A DNA stretch of 64,000 nt. Source: Holophagales bacterium (GTDB taxonomy: Bacteria > Acidobacteriota > Thermoanaerobaculia > Multivoradales > Multivoraceae). The stretch spans positions 1-64,000 of the forward strand of contig VXSP01000025.1 in NCBI GenBank assembly GCA_009837885.1. The letters are read 5' to 3'. The position numbers were made by a program, and so were the translations under genes. The stretch's first letter is position 1, and each line of letters begins with the position of its first letter. Below, in pieces: positions 1 through 7,902 of the stretch. The notes under the pieces were generated by a model. That model did not search any database. It had not been told where the DNA came from and was given only the letters and a program-made list of their open reading frames with translations.

Positions 1-577
1 CTGCGTTCCAGGCGTCCAGCGGGAGCAGGTCGGTCAGGCCGCGGAATGCGTCGGCTGATGACTCGAAGGCCCCCTGGAACCAGGCCTGGACACGGTCCGT
101 GGGCAGGGTCAGCGTCTTCTCGAACAGGTCGGTTGGCCGGAAGCGCTCCTGGAGCGCGCCGAAGCCGGCCTGCATCGAGGAGCCGGCTCGGGCCGCCGGT
201 TCAAGCACGTGCTGTCCGGCGACGGCGCGCAGCCCGGTTGAGGCCTTGCGACCAAGAGCGACCGGATCGCCCACGGCGAGAGTGAGGGCAGCGGCGAGGA
301 GATAGCTCGCGGCGACGGCGGCCGCCGGGCCGCGCCGGACCCTCGAGACGGCGGGACGATGTACGGCGCGGCCTCGGGGGATCTCGAGCAGGCGCTGCAC
401 CAGTCGTGCCGAGGGTTCGAGGCGGGGCCAGCGAACCGATTCGAGGTCGACGGTGCGCGCCTCGCCGTCACGGTCCAGGTGCTCTCCCACCGCGATCTCG
501 AGGAGCCCCCGGCGGAGATCCTCCGGGAGGGGGAGGTTGGCGCCGTGCCCTCCGGCTTTCCGTTCGTCGCGGGTCAT
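1..577 (-). CDS. Truncated membrane protein, probable anti-sigma factor (C-terminus off window)
   Basis: Translating the minus strand from the ATG at 577 gives an uninterrupted frame to the window edge (192 codons, no stop). The start overlaps the TGA of the ECF sigma gene as ATGA, so the two are translationally coupled. The N-terminal ~75 residues are charged (start MTRDERKAGG, then LRRGLLEIAVGEHLDRDGEA). One hydrophobic segment follows near residues 88-106 (AAAVAASYLLAAALTLAVGD), then a soluble tail. One cytoplasmic domain, one helix and a tail, placed directly behind an ECF sigma gene, is the usual anti-sigma layout. No zinc HxxxCxxC motif is visible and the read portion has no cysteine, so it is not a classical ZAS-domain protein. 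The function is inferred from context only. Confidence 0.55.
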   Translation of the reverse strand, partial: MTRDERKAGGHGANLPLPEDLRRGLLEIAVGEHLDRDGEARTVDLESVRWPRLEPSARLVQRLLEIPRGRAVHRPAVSRVRRGPAAAVAASYLLAAALTLAVGDPVALGRKASTGLRAVAGQHVLEPAARAGSSMQAGFGALQERFRPTDLFEKTLTLPTDRVQAWFQGAFESSADAFRGLTDLLPLDAWNA

Positions 578-1176
578 CGGTAGCTCCCGTCGCGTTGCGG
601 CGTCCGATCGCCGAGGTTCCGGCGCAGTCGGTCGACGCGTCTCATGAGGTCGAGTCTCGCGCGTCGGAGTCTGGACTTCATCGTGCCCTCGGGCAGGTCG
701 AGAAACGCGCAGATGTCGGCGTAGCTCAGGCCCTGCAGATCGCGGAGCATCAGGATCTCGGCGAAGGGCTCCGGCATCTCTTCGATCGCTCCGTAGACCA
801 GGCGCAGCTTCTCCCTTCGCTCTGCCTGGGCAGCCGGGTCGCTGTCGCCGGCCTGGTGCTTCAGAATCTCCTCCGAGACCACGACTGCCCGCCGTTCGGT
901 CCGGGTCCTCCGGTAGTGGTCGACGCAGAGATTGCGCGACAGCCGGAGGGTCCAGCCGGCGAGCGGCACGTCGGCGCGGTAGCGGTCGAGGTTGCGGTAG
1001 AGACGCAGGAAGATCTCCTGGGTCAGGTCCTCGGCCTCGGCCCTGTTGCCGGCGAACTGGAACGCGATGTTGTAGATGCGCCGGCCGTAGCGCTCGATCA
1101 GCTCGGCCCAGGCGTCGGCGTGGCCGGCGGCGGCGCGCCGGGCGAGGAAGAGGTCGGGGTTTGGCGTGGTGGGCAT
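574..1176 (-). CDS. ECF-type RNA polymerase sigma factor (sigma-70 family)
   Basis: Two hundred residues from the ATG at 1176 (MPTTPNPDLF); an alternative ATG lies at 1200. Region 2 is clear: the helix around AWAELIERYGRRIYNIAFQF, then DLTQEIFLRLYRNL, then the basic stretch LSRNLCVDHYRR. Region 4 follows with the helix-turn-helix LSYADICAFLDLPEGTMKSR. There is no region 1 or 3, and the length is normal for ECF sigma factors. It directs RNA polymerase to a dedicated promoter set, normally under control of a membrane anti-sigma factor, which fits the overlapping downstream membrane gene. It is divergent from metG with about 130 bp between starts. No cognate promoter motif could be assigned. Confidence 0.9.
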   Translation of the reverse strand: MPTTPNPDLFLARRAAAGHADAWAELIERYGRRIYNIAFQFAGNRAEAEDLTQEIFLRLYRNLDRYRADVPLAGWTLRLSRNLCVDHYRRTRTERRAVVVSEEILKHQAGDSDPAAQAERREKLRLVYGAIEEMPEPFAEILMLRDLQGLSYADICAFLDLPEGTMKSRLRRARLDLMRRVDRLRRNLGDRTPQRDGSYR

Positions 1177-1234
1177 CGTTCTCTGATCAGGAAGACGCAT
1201 GATGCCCGGCGGAAGTTGCAATGCCCGCGCCCGC

Positions 1235-1254
1235 GTGGATCTTGCATAATCCAC
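1235..1254. promoter_or_regulatory. Inverted repeat over a possible -10 in the sigma/metG divergent region
   Basis: GTGGAT at 1235-1240 and ATCCAC at 1249-1254 are perfect inverted arms around an 8-bp centre. The element includes CATAAT (1245-1250), which resembles a -10 hexamer reading towards metG. No good -35 lies 16-18 bp upstream. An operator or a chance palindrome are both possible. Confidence 0.25.
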
Positions 1255-1306
1255 CGTCCGATCTCCCCGTCCCGGCCGGGCCTGGCCCGCGCCGGGGGAT
1301 ACTTCC

Positions 1307-2962
1307 ATGCCTGAACGACGACGCATCCTCGTTACGAACGCCCTGCCTTACGCCAACGGCCCGATTCACCTGGGTCACATGGTCGAGGCCGTGCAGACGG
1401 ACATCTGGTGCCGGTTGCAGCGGATGCGGGGCCGGGAGTGCTACAACGTCTGCGCCGAGGACGCGCACGGCACGCCGATCATGCTCCGCGCCGAGCGGGA
1501 AGGAATCACGCCCGAGGAACTGATCGGCCGGATGGCGGAAGAGCACCTGGAGGACTACCGGGGGTTCTCGATCCACTTCGACGACTACTACACGACGCAC
1601 TCTCCCGAGAATCGGGAACTGGTCGAGGAGATCTACGGGCGACTGCGTGATCGGGGATCGATCGACCGGCGAACGGTGCGCCAGTTCTACGATCCGGAGC
1701 GGGAGATGTTCCTGCCCGATCGTTTCATCAAGGGCACGTGTCCGCGCTGCGGAGCGAAGGACCAGAACGGCGACAGTTGCGACGAGTGCGGCTCGACCTA
1801 CCAGCCTTCGGACCTGATCGATCCCCGTTCGATCGTCACCGGCGCGCTGCCGGTCGAAAAGGAGTCCGAGCATCTGTTCCTCCGTCTCTCCGACTACGAG
1901 GAACTGCTGGCCGACTGGGTTGGCGATGGCCGCCTGCAGAGCGAGGTCGTCAACAAGCTCCAGGAGTGGTTCGACGACGGACTGCGCGACTGGGACATCT
2001 CCAGGGACGCGCCTTACTTCGGGTTCGAGATCCCGGATGCTCCGAACAAGTACTTCTACGTCTGGGTCGACGCGCCGATTGGCTACATGGCCGCCTTCCG
2101 CCGATTCTGCGACCGGAACGGCGTGGGATTCGAGGACTTCTGGGGGCCCGACAGCGATGCCGAGCTGTACCACTTCATCGGCAAGGACATCCTCTACTTC
2201 CACTGCCTGTTCTGGCCGGCGATGCTCCACGGCGGCGGCTACCGAACGCCGTCGTCGGTGTTCGTCCACGGCTTTCTGACCGTCGACGGCGCCAAGATGT
2301 CGAAGTCGCGCGGCACCTTCGTCATGGCGCGCACCTACCTGGAGCACCTGGACCCGGAGGCCTTCCGCTACTACATCGCGGCCAAGTTGAGCAACGGGCT
2401 CGCCGACATCGACCTCAACCTGGAGGACTTCGTGCTGCGGGTGAACTCCGATCTCGTCGGCAAGGTGGTGAACATCGCCAGCCGCTGCGCCGGCTTCCTG
2501 CACCGGCAGTTCGACGGCCGGCTGGCGGCGGCGCTCGACGCGCCCGAGCTGGCGGCCGCAGCCGCCGCGGAAGCGGAGGAGATCGCCGAGCTCTACGAGG
2601 GCCGCGACTACAACCGGGCGCTCCGCCGCGTCATCGCGCTCGCCGACCGCGCCAACCGCTACATCGACGATCGGCGGCCCTGGGAGGCGGCGCGGGACCC
2701 GGAACGCGCCGCGGAGGTGCAGGCCGTCTGCACGACCGGCCTGGAGCTGTTCCGCCAGTTGGTCGTGTTCCTGAAGCCGGTCGTGCCGGCGATCGCCGGC
2801 CGTGCCGAGACCTTTCTGCGGACGGGTCCCCTGGTCTGGGAGGACGTCCACACGCCGCTGCTGGACCGCGAGATCGGTCCGTTCGAGCCGCTGCTCACAC
2901 GGGTGCGGCCCGAACAGGTAGCGGCGATGATCGCGGCTTCGGGTGAGGACGGCGCCGGGTGA
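1307..2962 (+). CDS. metG: Methionyl-tRNA synthetase
   Basis: Class I aminoacyl-tRNA synthetase that charges tRNA-Met with methionine in the cytoplasm; 551 residues. The Rossmann fold carries the HIGH-type motif HLGH at residues 22-25. The connective domain has a zinc knuckle with C145, C148, C158 and C161. The KMSKS signature is exact at residues 330-334. An alpha-helical anticodon-binding domain follows (roughly 385-520), including the AxRRPWE-like segment [11 protein letters not shown]. The protein ends soon after, so the optional C-terminal EMAP/Trbp111 tRNA-binding domain is absent, as in the short bacterial forms. The ATG at 1307 starts directly in the conserved [20 protein letters not shown] block. 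The next gene begins 4 bp downstream. Confidence 0.97.
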   Translation: MPERRRILVTNALPYANGPIHLGHMVEAVQTDIWCRLQRMRGRECYNVCAEDAHGTPIMLRAEREGITPEELIGRMAEEHLEDYRGFSIHFDDYYTTHSPENRELVEEIYGRLRDRGSIDRRTVRQFYDPEREMFLPDRFIKGTCPRCGAKDQNGDSCDECGSTYQPSDLIDPRSIVTGALPVEKESEHLFLRLSDYEELLADWVGDGRLQSEVVNKLQEWFDDGLRDWDISRDAPYFGFEIPDAPNKYFYVWVDAPIGYMAAFRRFCDRNGVGFEDFWGPDSDAELYHFIGKDILYFHCLFWPAMLHGGGYRTPSSVFVHGFLTVDGAKMSKSRGTFVMARTYLEHLDPEAFRYYIAAKLSNGLADIDLNLEDFVLRVNSDLVGKVVNIASRCAGFLHRQFDGRLAAALDAPELAAAAAAEAEEIAELYEGRDYNRALRRVIALADRANRYIDDRRPWEAARDPERAAEVQAVCTTGLELFRQLVVFLKPVVPAIAGRAETFLRTGPLVWEDVHTPLLDREIGPFEPLLTRVRPEQVAAMIAASGEDGAG

Positions 2963-2966
2963 GGCG

Positions 2967-4181
2967 ATGACGGCCGCTGCAACCGCGGTCGTGGCTGACC
3001 GTCTGACCAAGGTCTACAAGGTCTACGCCAGCCCCTGGGGGCGGCTGCGGGAGGCGGTGACGAGACGGCCGGCGCACGTGCCGTTCCGGGCGCTCGACGA
3101 CGTCAGCTTCGAACTTCCCGCCGGCGAGGGGCTGGGCGTGGTGGGGGAGAACGGCGCCGGCAAGAGCACCCTGCTCAAGATCGTCGCCGGGGTGACCCGG
3201 CCGACCTCGGGCGAACTCGACGTCGAGGGCCGGGTCGCCTCGATCCTGGAACTCGGCTCGGGGTTTCACCACGAGTTCACGGGCCGCCAGAACATCCGCC
3301 TGAGCGCCGCGATCGTGGGGCTGGACGAACGGGAGCTCAGGGAACGGACAGGCGACATCATCGAGTTCAGTGAGCTGGGGCCGGCGATCGATCAGCCCGT
3401 CCGCTCGTACTCGACGGGAATGACGATGCGGCTCGGTTTCTCGATTGCCGTTCAGGTCGAGCCGGACATCCTGGTTGTCGACGAGGCGCTCTCGGTCGGT
3501 GACGGCTACTTCCAGAAGAAGTGCATGGACCGGCTCCAGGGATTCGTCGCCGGCGGCGGCACACTGCTGTTCTGCTCGCACGCGATGTACTACGTCACGG
3601 CGTTCTGCCAACGGGCGCTGTGGCTTCGCCAGGGTGAGGTGGCCGCCTCGGGGCCGGCGCTGGGCGTGGTCGGCGAGTATGAGCGGTTCCTGATGGCCAA
3701 GAGTGACGAGAGTGCCCGGGAAGCTGACAGCGGAGGGGACCTGGCCACCGGGCAGGCCCGAATCGTCGCCATCCGGCCCCGCGGCGCCGCCCGCCGGCGG
3801 GCTTCGGAACCCTGGTCCCTGGAGGTCGAGTGGGAGAGCAGGGAAGAGGAGTTGGGCTTCCACCTCGCGGTGGGCCTCGACACCGCGGACGGCGTCCAGG
3901 TCTGCGCGTTCACGACGGAGCGGGCCGGGCTGCCGCCGGTCAGGGGCAGGGGCAGCCACCGGGCGGTGGTGACTGTGCCGCGGCTGCCGATGACGAAGGG
4001 GGACTACTCGGCCTGCGTGTTCCTGCTGGACGAGGAATCCCTGCACGTATACGACCGCAAGGTGGCGGCGAACGTGCTGGAGATCGAGGCCGAACGCTTC
4101 GAACCGAGCCTGTTCGACGTGTCGCACGAGTGGGAACTCGACGGTCGCCGGCCTGAGGCAACTGAGGAGGACGCTTCATGA
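2967..4181 (+). CDS. ABC transporter ATP-binding protein, Wzt/TagH type (polysaccharide export)
   Basis: 404 residues from the ATG at 2967, 4 bp after the metG stop; an in-frame GTG at 2943 would overlap metG. Walker A is GENGAGKST (about residues 60-68). The signature motif has the degenerate Wzt form YSTGM instead of LSGGQ. Walker B is DILVVDEALSVGD and the switch histidine is in CSHAM. After the nucleotide-binding domain (to about residue 245) comes a beta-rich C-terminal domain of about 140 residues, as in Wzt proteins, where it binds the terminal modification of the O-antigen or another exported glycan. No Wzm-type permease or glycosyltransferase adjoins it, so it is an orphan subunit here. 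Its substrate is unknown. It overlaps the next gene by 4 bp (ATGA). Confidence 0.85.
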   Translation: MTAAATAVVADRLTKVYKVYASPWGRLREAVTRRPAHVPFRALDDVSFELPAGEGLGVVGENGAGKSTLLKIVAGVTRPTSGELDVEGRVASILELGSGFHHEFTGRQNIRLSAAIVGLDERELRERTGDIIEFSELGPAIDQPVRSYSTGMTMRLGFSIAVQVEPDILVVDEALSVGDGYFQKKCMDRLQGFVAGGGTLLFCSHAMYYVTAFCQRALWLRQGEVAASGPALGVVGEYERFLMAKSDESAREADSGGDLATGQARIVAIRPRGAARRRASEPWSLEVEWESREEELGFHLAVGLDTADGVQVCAFTTERAGLPPVRGRGSHRAVVTVPRLPMTKGDYSACVFLLDEESLHVYDRKVAANVLEIEAERFEPSLFDVSHEWELDGRRPEATEEDAS

Positions 4182-5149
4182 AGGTACTCGTGACCCGGCC
4201 GATTCCGGAGCCGGCGGTCGAGCGGCTGCGCGCGGAGCCGGGGATCGAGACACGGATCCTCGAGGAGGACGCGGCGATGGACCGCGCGACGCTGCTCGAC
4301 GCCGCGACCGAGGCCGAGGTGATCCTGGCCCTCCTGACGGAGCGGATGGACGCGGAGCTCTTCGACCGGGCGAGCAACCTGCGCATGGTCGCGAACATGG
4401 CGGTCGGCTTCGACAACGTCGACACCGAGGCGGCGGAGGCCCGCGGCATCTGGGTCACGAACACGCCGGGCGTGCTCGACGGCGCCACCGCCGACCTGGC
4501 GGTGGCGCTGCTGCTCGCGGCGGCTCGTCGATTGCCGGAAGCCGAGCGGTTCCTGCGCGCCGGCCGCTACCGGCGCTGGGGCCCAATGCTGCTGACCGGC
4601 CAGGAGGTTCACGGCCGGACGCTCGGCATCCTCGGAATGGGTCGCATTGGCGAGGCGGTGGCCCGCCGCGCGCGGCTCGGGTTTGAGATGGAGGTCCTGT
4701 ACTGGGACGAACGGGGCCGGCCGGAGCTCGAACGCGAGCTCGGCGTCCGGCGCACCGAGCTGAACGAGTTGCTCGGCGTCGCCGACTTCGTCTCCATCCA
4801 CCTGCCGCTGACCGAAGGGACGACCGGCCTGATCGGCCGGGACGAACTCGCCCGGATGAAGCCGACCGCGGTGCTGGTGAACACCGCCCGCGGGCCGATC
4901 GTCGACGAAGCCGCGCTGGCGGAGGCGCTTCGCTCGGGCGTCATCTGGGCCGCCGGCCTGGACGTCTTCGAGCGCGAACCGGAGGTCCACCCGGACCTTC
5001 TCGACCTCGACAACGCGGTCCTGCTGCCCCACATCGCCAGCGCCTCGATCCCGACCCGCCTGGCCATGGCCCAGCTTGCCGTGGACAACGTTCTGGCTCT
5101 GCACCGCGGCGAAGACCCGCCGACGCCGGTCGTCCGCGGTACGCGTTGA
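4178..5149 (+). CDS. D-2-hydroxyacid dehydrogenase (glyoxylate/hydroxypyruvate reductase-like)
   Basis: NAD(P)-dependent D-isomer-specific 2-hydroxyacid dehydrogenase, 323 residues, the normal family length. The nucleotide-binding motif is GxLGMGRIG around residues 150-158. The catalytic triad is intact: Arg238 (NTARGP), Glu267 (FEREPE) and His285 (LLPHIASAS). The overall pattern (GFDNVDTEAAEARGI, then VTNTPGVLDGATADLA) is that of bacterial glyoxylate/hydroxypyruvate reductases and D-glycerate dehydrogenases. It probably reduces glyoxylate or hydroxypyruvate; the exact substrate cannot be read from sequence. Its ATG overlaps the stop of the ABC ATPase gene. A long hairpin element follows the stop codon. 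Confidence 0.88.
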   Translation: MKVLVTRPIPEPAVERLRAEPGIETRILEEDAAMDRATLLDAATEAEVILALLTERMDAELFDRASNLRMVANMAVGFDNVDTEAAEARGIWVTNTPGVLDGATADLAVALLLAAARRLPEAERFLRAGRYRRWGPMLLTGQEVHGRTLGILGMGRIGEAVARRARLGFEMEVLYWDERGRPELERELGVRRTELNELLGVADFVSIHLPLTEGTTGLIGRDELARMKPTAVLVNTARGPIVDEAALAEALRSGVIWAAGLDVFEREPEVHPDLLDLDNAVLLPHIASASIPTRLAMAQLAVDNVLALHRGEDPPTPVVRGTR

Positions 5150-5155
5150 AGGCCG

Positions 5156-5330
5156 CCCGTGTGGGGTCAGGGGAGGGGGTCCCGGACGGACGCTCACCCC
5201 GGCTTGGTGGATGTGGGGATGGGGGTTCGCTTCGGTCGCCTGCGCTCCGCTAGCACGGTGCTGGAGGGGATGTCGTCGGGAGTCGCTTGGCTCCAGCCCG
5301 CCGGGACCCCCTCCCCTGACCCCACACGGG
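5156..5330. repeat. Hairpin element B, copy 1 (28-bp perfect inverted arms)
   Basis: Bases 5156-5183 and 5303-5330 are exact reverse complements (28 bp), enclosing 119 bp. The inner part shares two blocks with the element at 52443-52624. The first is CGCTTCGGTCGCCTGC at 5228-5243 (one mismatch). The second is the 30-base block at 5277-5306, with two reciprocal C/G differences. The outer arms differ in sequence between copies yet each copy is self-complementary. This copy sits between the convergent stops of the 2-hydroxyacid dehydrogenase and FGE-like genes, so it could act as a bidirectional terminator. A REP/MITE-like mobile hairpin or a structured RNA are alternatives. Confidence 0.75.
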
Positions 5331-5353
5331 CTGATGTCGTCGGTCCGCGGGAG

Positions 5354-6007
5354 TCAGGCGCCGATGCGGAAAGAACGGGCGACCCGGAAGCCTGTGTCGG
5401 TGGCAGCGAAGTGGGGCACCTCGTGCCGGAAGAGGTTCGGGTGGAGTTCCTGTGGCTGGAGTCGGAAGGAGCCGCCGCAGAGCGTGCGTTGGTCGTTGGT
5501 GTGGGGGCCATCGGCGACCCACTCCCAGACGCTGCCCAGCATGCCGTGGAGGCCGAAGTCGTTGGCCTGCCGGTGCTCAGGGTGCTGGACGCGGCCTTCG
5601 GAGTTCCGCGCGTGCCAGCAGTGGCGGTCGATGGCCTCCGGAGTGGCGGTCCAGGACGGCTGGTCATCGGACGTCGAGGAACCCCGGCATGCGTAGAGCC
5701 ACTCCGTTCGGGTCGGCAGTCTCATCGGCTTGCGTGATACTTCGGCGTACCAGCGGCAGTAGGCGTCGGCCTGGTTCCAACTGATGCCGACGGCGAGATC
5801 CCGGTCACCGGAAGAGAGGGGGGATCGCCGGTGGCCGGGGTCGAAGGCCTCGAACTGCTCGTTCGTCACCGGCCACTTGCTGAGGTAGAAGGGCTCGACC
5901 GTCACCGTTCGTCCGTCGATCAGGATCTCGCCGCCCGGCACGAGCCAGAGGATCGTGCGCGGGACGTGGGCGTAGGAGCGGGGCAGCGGGCGGCTGCTGC
6001 TGGCCAC
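5354..6007 (-). CDS. Formylglycine-generating-enzyme-like (SUMF1/FGE-sulfatase domain) protein
   Basis: About 217 residues from a GTG at 6007, 14 bp after the radical SAM stop; no ATG is available and the start is uncertain. The FGE-sulfatase domain shows its usual landmarks in order: PVTNEQFEAFD, GISWNQADAYCRWYAE, RLPTRTEWLYACRG, GLHGMLGSVWEWVADG, and the terminal GGSF...TDTGFRVAR. Family members generate formylglycine or act as sulfoxide synthases and nonhaem-iron-like domains; many are only structural. It is short for a full FGE (usually over 250 residues), and no sulfatase gene is nearby. As last gene of the radical SAM/PCP_red/Mrp cluster it may belong to the same maturation pathway. That role is inference. 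Confidence 0.8.
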   Translation of the reverse strand: MASSSRPLPRSYAHVPRTILWLVPGGEILIDGRTVTVEPFYLSKWPVTNEQFEAFDPGHRRSPLSSGDRDLAVGISWNQADAYCRWYAEVSRKPMRLPTRTEWLYACRGSSTSDDQPSWTATPEAIDRHCWHARNSEGRVQHPEHRQANDFGLHGMLGSVWEWVADGPHTNDQRTLCGGSFRLQPQELHPNLFRHEVPHFAATDTGFRVARSFRIGA

Positions 6008-6021
6008 GACGCCGGGACCGT

Positions 6022-7392
6022 TCAGGAGGGGCGGCTGCCGAACACCTTCGGCGTCGGCATCCGGGCGCGGATCGACTCGAGTTCGTCGACCGTCACGGTC
6101 GAGATCCCGTTCTTGCGGCAGTGGGACTCGACCGAGCGCACGACCATGCCCCGGACGAAGGCCGGCACCCGCTTCATGCGGGCTTCGGCTTCCGGCTCCC
6201 AGGCGATGCTGGTCGAGCTGTCCTCGCCGTAGCGGGCGAGAGAGGCCAGCCCCGTGCGGTCGCCGAACGCCTGCAGTTGATCCGGGGTGAACGAGCCGGG
6301 TTCGTGGGTGCAGAGCGGATCCTCCGCCATCAGGTCGCCGGTCATTCCGAAGGCCCGCGCCCGGCAGCCGCCGCAGACCGTCGACAGTTCGCAGGAGCCG
6401 CAACGGCCGCCGAGATCGTTGCGACGCCGGATCGACTGGAAGAGGTCGGAGTCGTTCCACAGCTCCGAGAGGGTTGAACGCTTCAGATTGCCGCCGAACA
6501 CCGGCAGGTAGGGGCAGGGCGTGACGTCGCCGTTGGGTCGGATCCCCATGTAGTGGGTTCCGGCCGGGCAGCCGCCGGCGCCGCCGTCATACGCCTTGAG
6601 GAAGGGCGAGTCCGGGTCCCCGGCGAGCAACTGGCGGACGTAGTGGGGAGCGCACTTCGCGTTGACGACCATGCGGCCGCGGTAGTTGCGCTGGATGGAG
6701 GTGAGGGCGGCCAGCACGTCGTCGTAGTCGGCCGGCGACAGGTCGGAGACGAACTGGCCGCGGCCGGTCGGAACCAGGAAGTACAGGTTCCAGACCCGGG
6801 CCGCCAGTTCGCTGTAGGCGAACTCGGCGATCTCCTCGAGCTGGCCCCGGTTGTGGGCCCCGGCCGTGGTCTGGATGATGAAGGGCAACCCGGCCGTGGC
6901 GAGATGGCCGGCGCCGTCGACCGTGTTCTGCCAGGCGCCGCGAACCCGCCGGAAGCCGTCGTGGACCTCGGCGTCGAGGGCGTCTAGCGACAGGGCGAGA
7001 CCGCGGACACCCTCGCCGGCCAGAATCCGGGCCAGGTTCTCGGTGATGCGCACGCCGTTGCTGCCGACGACGACCCAGAGGTCGCGCTCTGCCGCGTAGC
7101 GCACGATCTCCAGGATGTCCCGGCGCAGCAGCGGCTCGCCGCCGGTGAGGATGACCAGGGCTTCGGGAGCGAACTCGCAGATGTCGTCGATCACCTTGCG
7201 GCACTCGTCGGTCGAGAGCTCCGAGCGGTCGGCGAAGTTCGCGGTCTGGACCAGAGGCTTGCCGCCGGCGTCGAGGTAGCAGTGCTCGCAGGCCAGGTTG
7301 CAGCGGTAGGTCAGGTTCCAGGAGATGACGTACGGACGCGCGAAGGCGGCCGGATTCACGCTCGGCTGCCGCTCCAGGGGTGACACCGTCAT
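6022..7392 (-). CDS. Radical SAM/SPASM protein with C-terminal PCP_red domain (NirJ/AhbD-like)
   Basis: 456 residues. The radical SAM cluster motif CNLACEHC (C31, C35, C38) sits in the block SWNLTYRCNLACEHCYLDAG, which resembles NirJ (haem d1) and AhbC/AhbD (alternative haem synthesis) enzymes. GGEPLLRRDIL is the SAM-binding GGE motif. A SPASM domain follows, with cysteines in GGCPAG, TPCPYLP, RCGSCELSTVCGGC and DPLCTHEPG that would hold auxiliary 4Fe-4S clusters. The last ~50 residues (WEPEAEARMKRVPAFVRGMV onward) form a PCP_red (light-independent protochlorophyllide reductase C-terminal) module. That module recurs in the preceding small gene and in the stress protein at 14064-16256. A role in tetrapyrrole or peptide cofactor maturation for the nearby cytochrome complex is inferred. 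The preceding stop is 18 bp upstream. Confidence 0.88.
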   Translation of the reverse strand: MTVSPLERQPSVNPAAFARPYVISWNLTYRCNLACEHCYLDAGGKPLVQTANFADRSELSTDECRKVIDDICEFAPEALVILTGGEPLLRRDILEIVRYAAERDLWVVVGSNGVRITENLARILAGEGVRGLALSLDALDAEVHDGFRRVRGAWQNTVDGAGHLATAGLPFIIQTTAGAHNRGQLEEIAEFAYSELAARVWNLYFLVPTGRGQFVSDLSPADYDDVLAALTSIQRNYRGRMVVNAKCAPHYVRQLLAGDPDSPFLKAYDGGAGGCPAGTHYMGIRPNGDVTPCPYLPVFGGNLKRSTLSELWNDSDLFQSIRRRNDLGGRCGSCELSTVCGGCRARAFGMTGDLMAEDPLCTHEPGSFTPDQLQAFGDRTGLASLARYGEDSSTSIAWEPEAEARMKRVPAFVRGMVVRSVESHCRKNGISTVTVDELESIRARMPTPKVFGSRPS

Positions 7393-7410
7393 CGGTAACT
7401 CCAGGCGAGG

Positions 7411-7890
7411 TCAGGCGATGCCGAAGAACGAGCGGGCGCGTTCCAGGACGGCGGCGTCCACCTCTTCGTAGCCGTGGTCCTCGGCGAACTTCTCGATACC
7501 CGCGACCGCCGAGGCGCGGACGATGTCCGGGATGTTGGCGAGCCGCTCGCGGGCCTCGGCGGTCCAGGGAATGCCCTCCGGGCCGCCGTTGCCGCTCTCG
7601 ACCGGGCTGGCGTTCTCACCGGCCCGTGTCCCGGTCATCGGAACGCCCATGTCGGCCAGCATGCCGGTGAACGGGCACTTCGACGCGGCCGCGGCCGTCT
7701 CGGGATCTTCCGTTGCGCCGATCTTGACGCCGAGCGATCCGACCACCTGGGTCTCGTGCGGGTTCGTCATCATCGCCATCTCGGCCGAGCAGGCGGGACA
7801 GGCGTAGACCAGCGCGACCGAACCGCCTTCGGGGCCGATCGCGTGCTTGAGCTTCATCTGCTCGTCGCAGGGTACGCAGAGGAACTTCAT
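7411..7890 (-). CDS. Zinc-ribbon/PCP_red domain protein
   Basis: 159 residues. The N-terminus is a probable zinc ribbon with CVPC (C5, C8) and CPAC about 25 residues later. The middle carries SKCPFTGMLADMG, closely matching CPFSALAEAG in the stress protein at 14064-16256. The C-terminal ~50 residues (PWTAEARERLANIPDIVRAS onward) are a PCP_red module with a small helical fold. PCP_red domains are known from the ChlB/BchB subunit of dark protochlorophyllide reductase, but no photosynthesis gene is present. It is 12 bp downstream of the Mrp gene and 18 bp upstream of the radical SAM gene, so the three are probably cotranscribed. It may be an accessory or carrier protein for the radical SAM enzyme; that is inference. 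Confidence 0.75.
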   Translation of the reverse strand: MKFLCVPCDEQMKLKHAIGPEGGSVALVYACPACSAEMAMMTNPHETQVVGSLGVKIGATEDPETAAAASKCPFTGMLADMGVPMTGTRAGENASPVESGNGGPEGIPWTAEARERLANIPDIVRASAVAGIEKFAEDHGYEEVDAAVLERARSFFGIA

Positions 7891-7902
7891 CAGATCTCCG
7901 GA

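Noticed and set aside
1187..3010. A 607-codon minus-strand frame opposite metG
   Set aside because: metG on the plus strand has HIGH, KMSKS and zinc motifs in order; the opposite frame has none.
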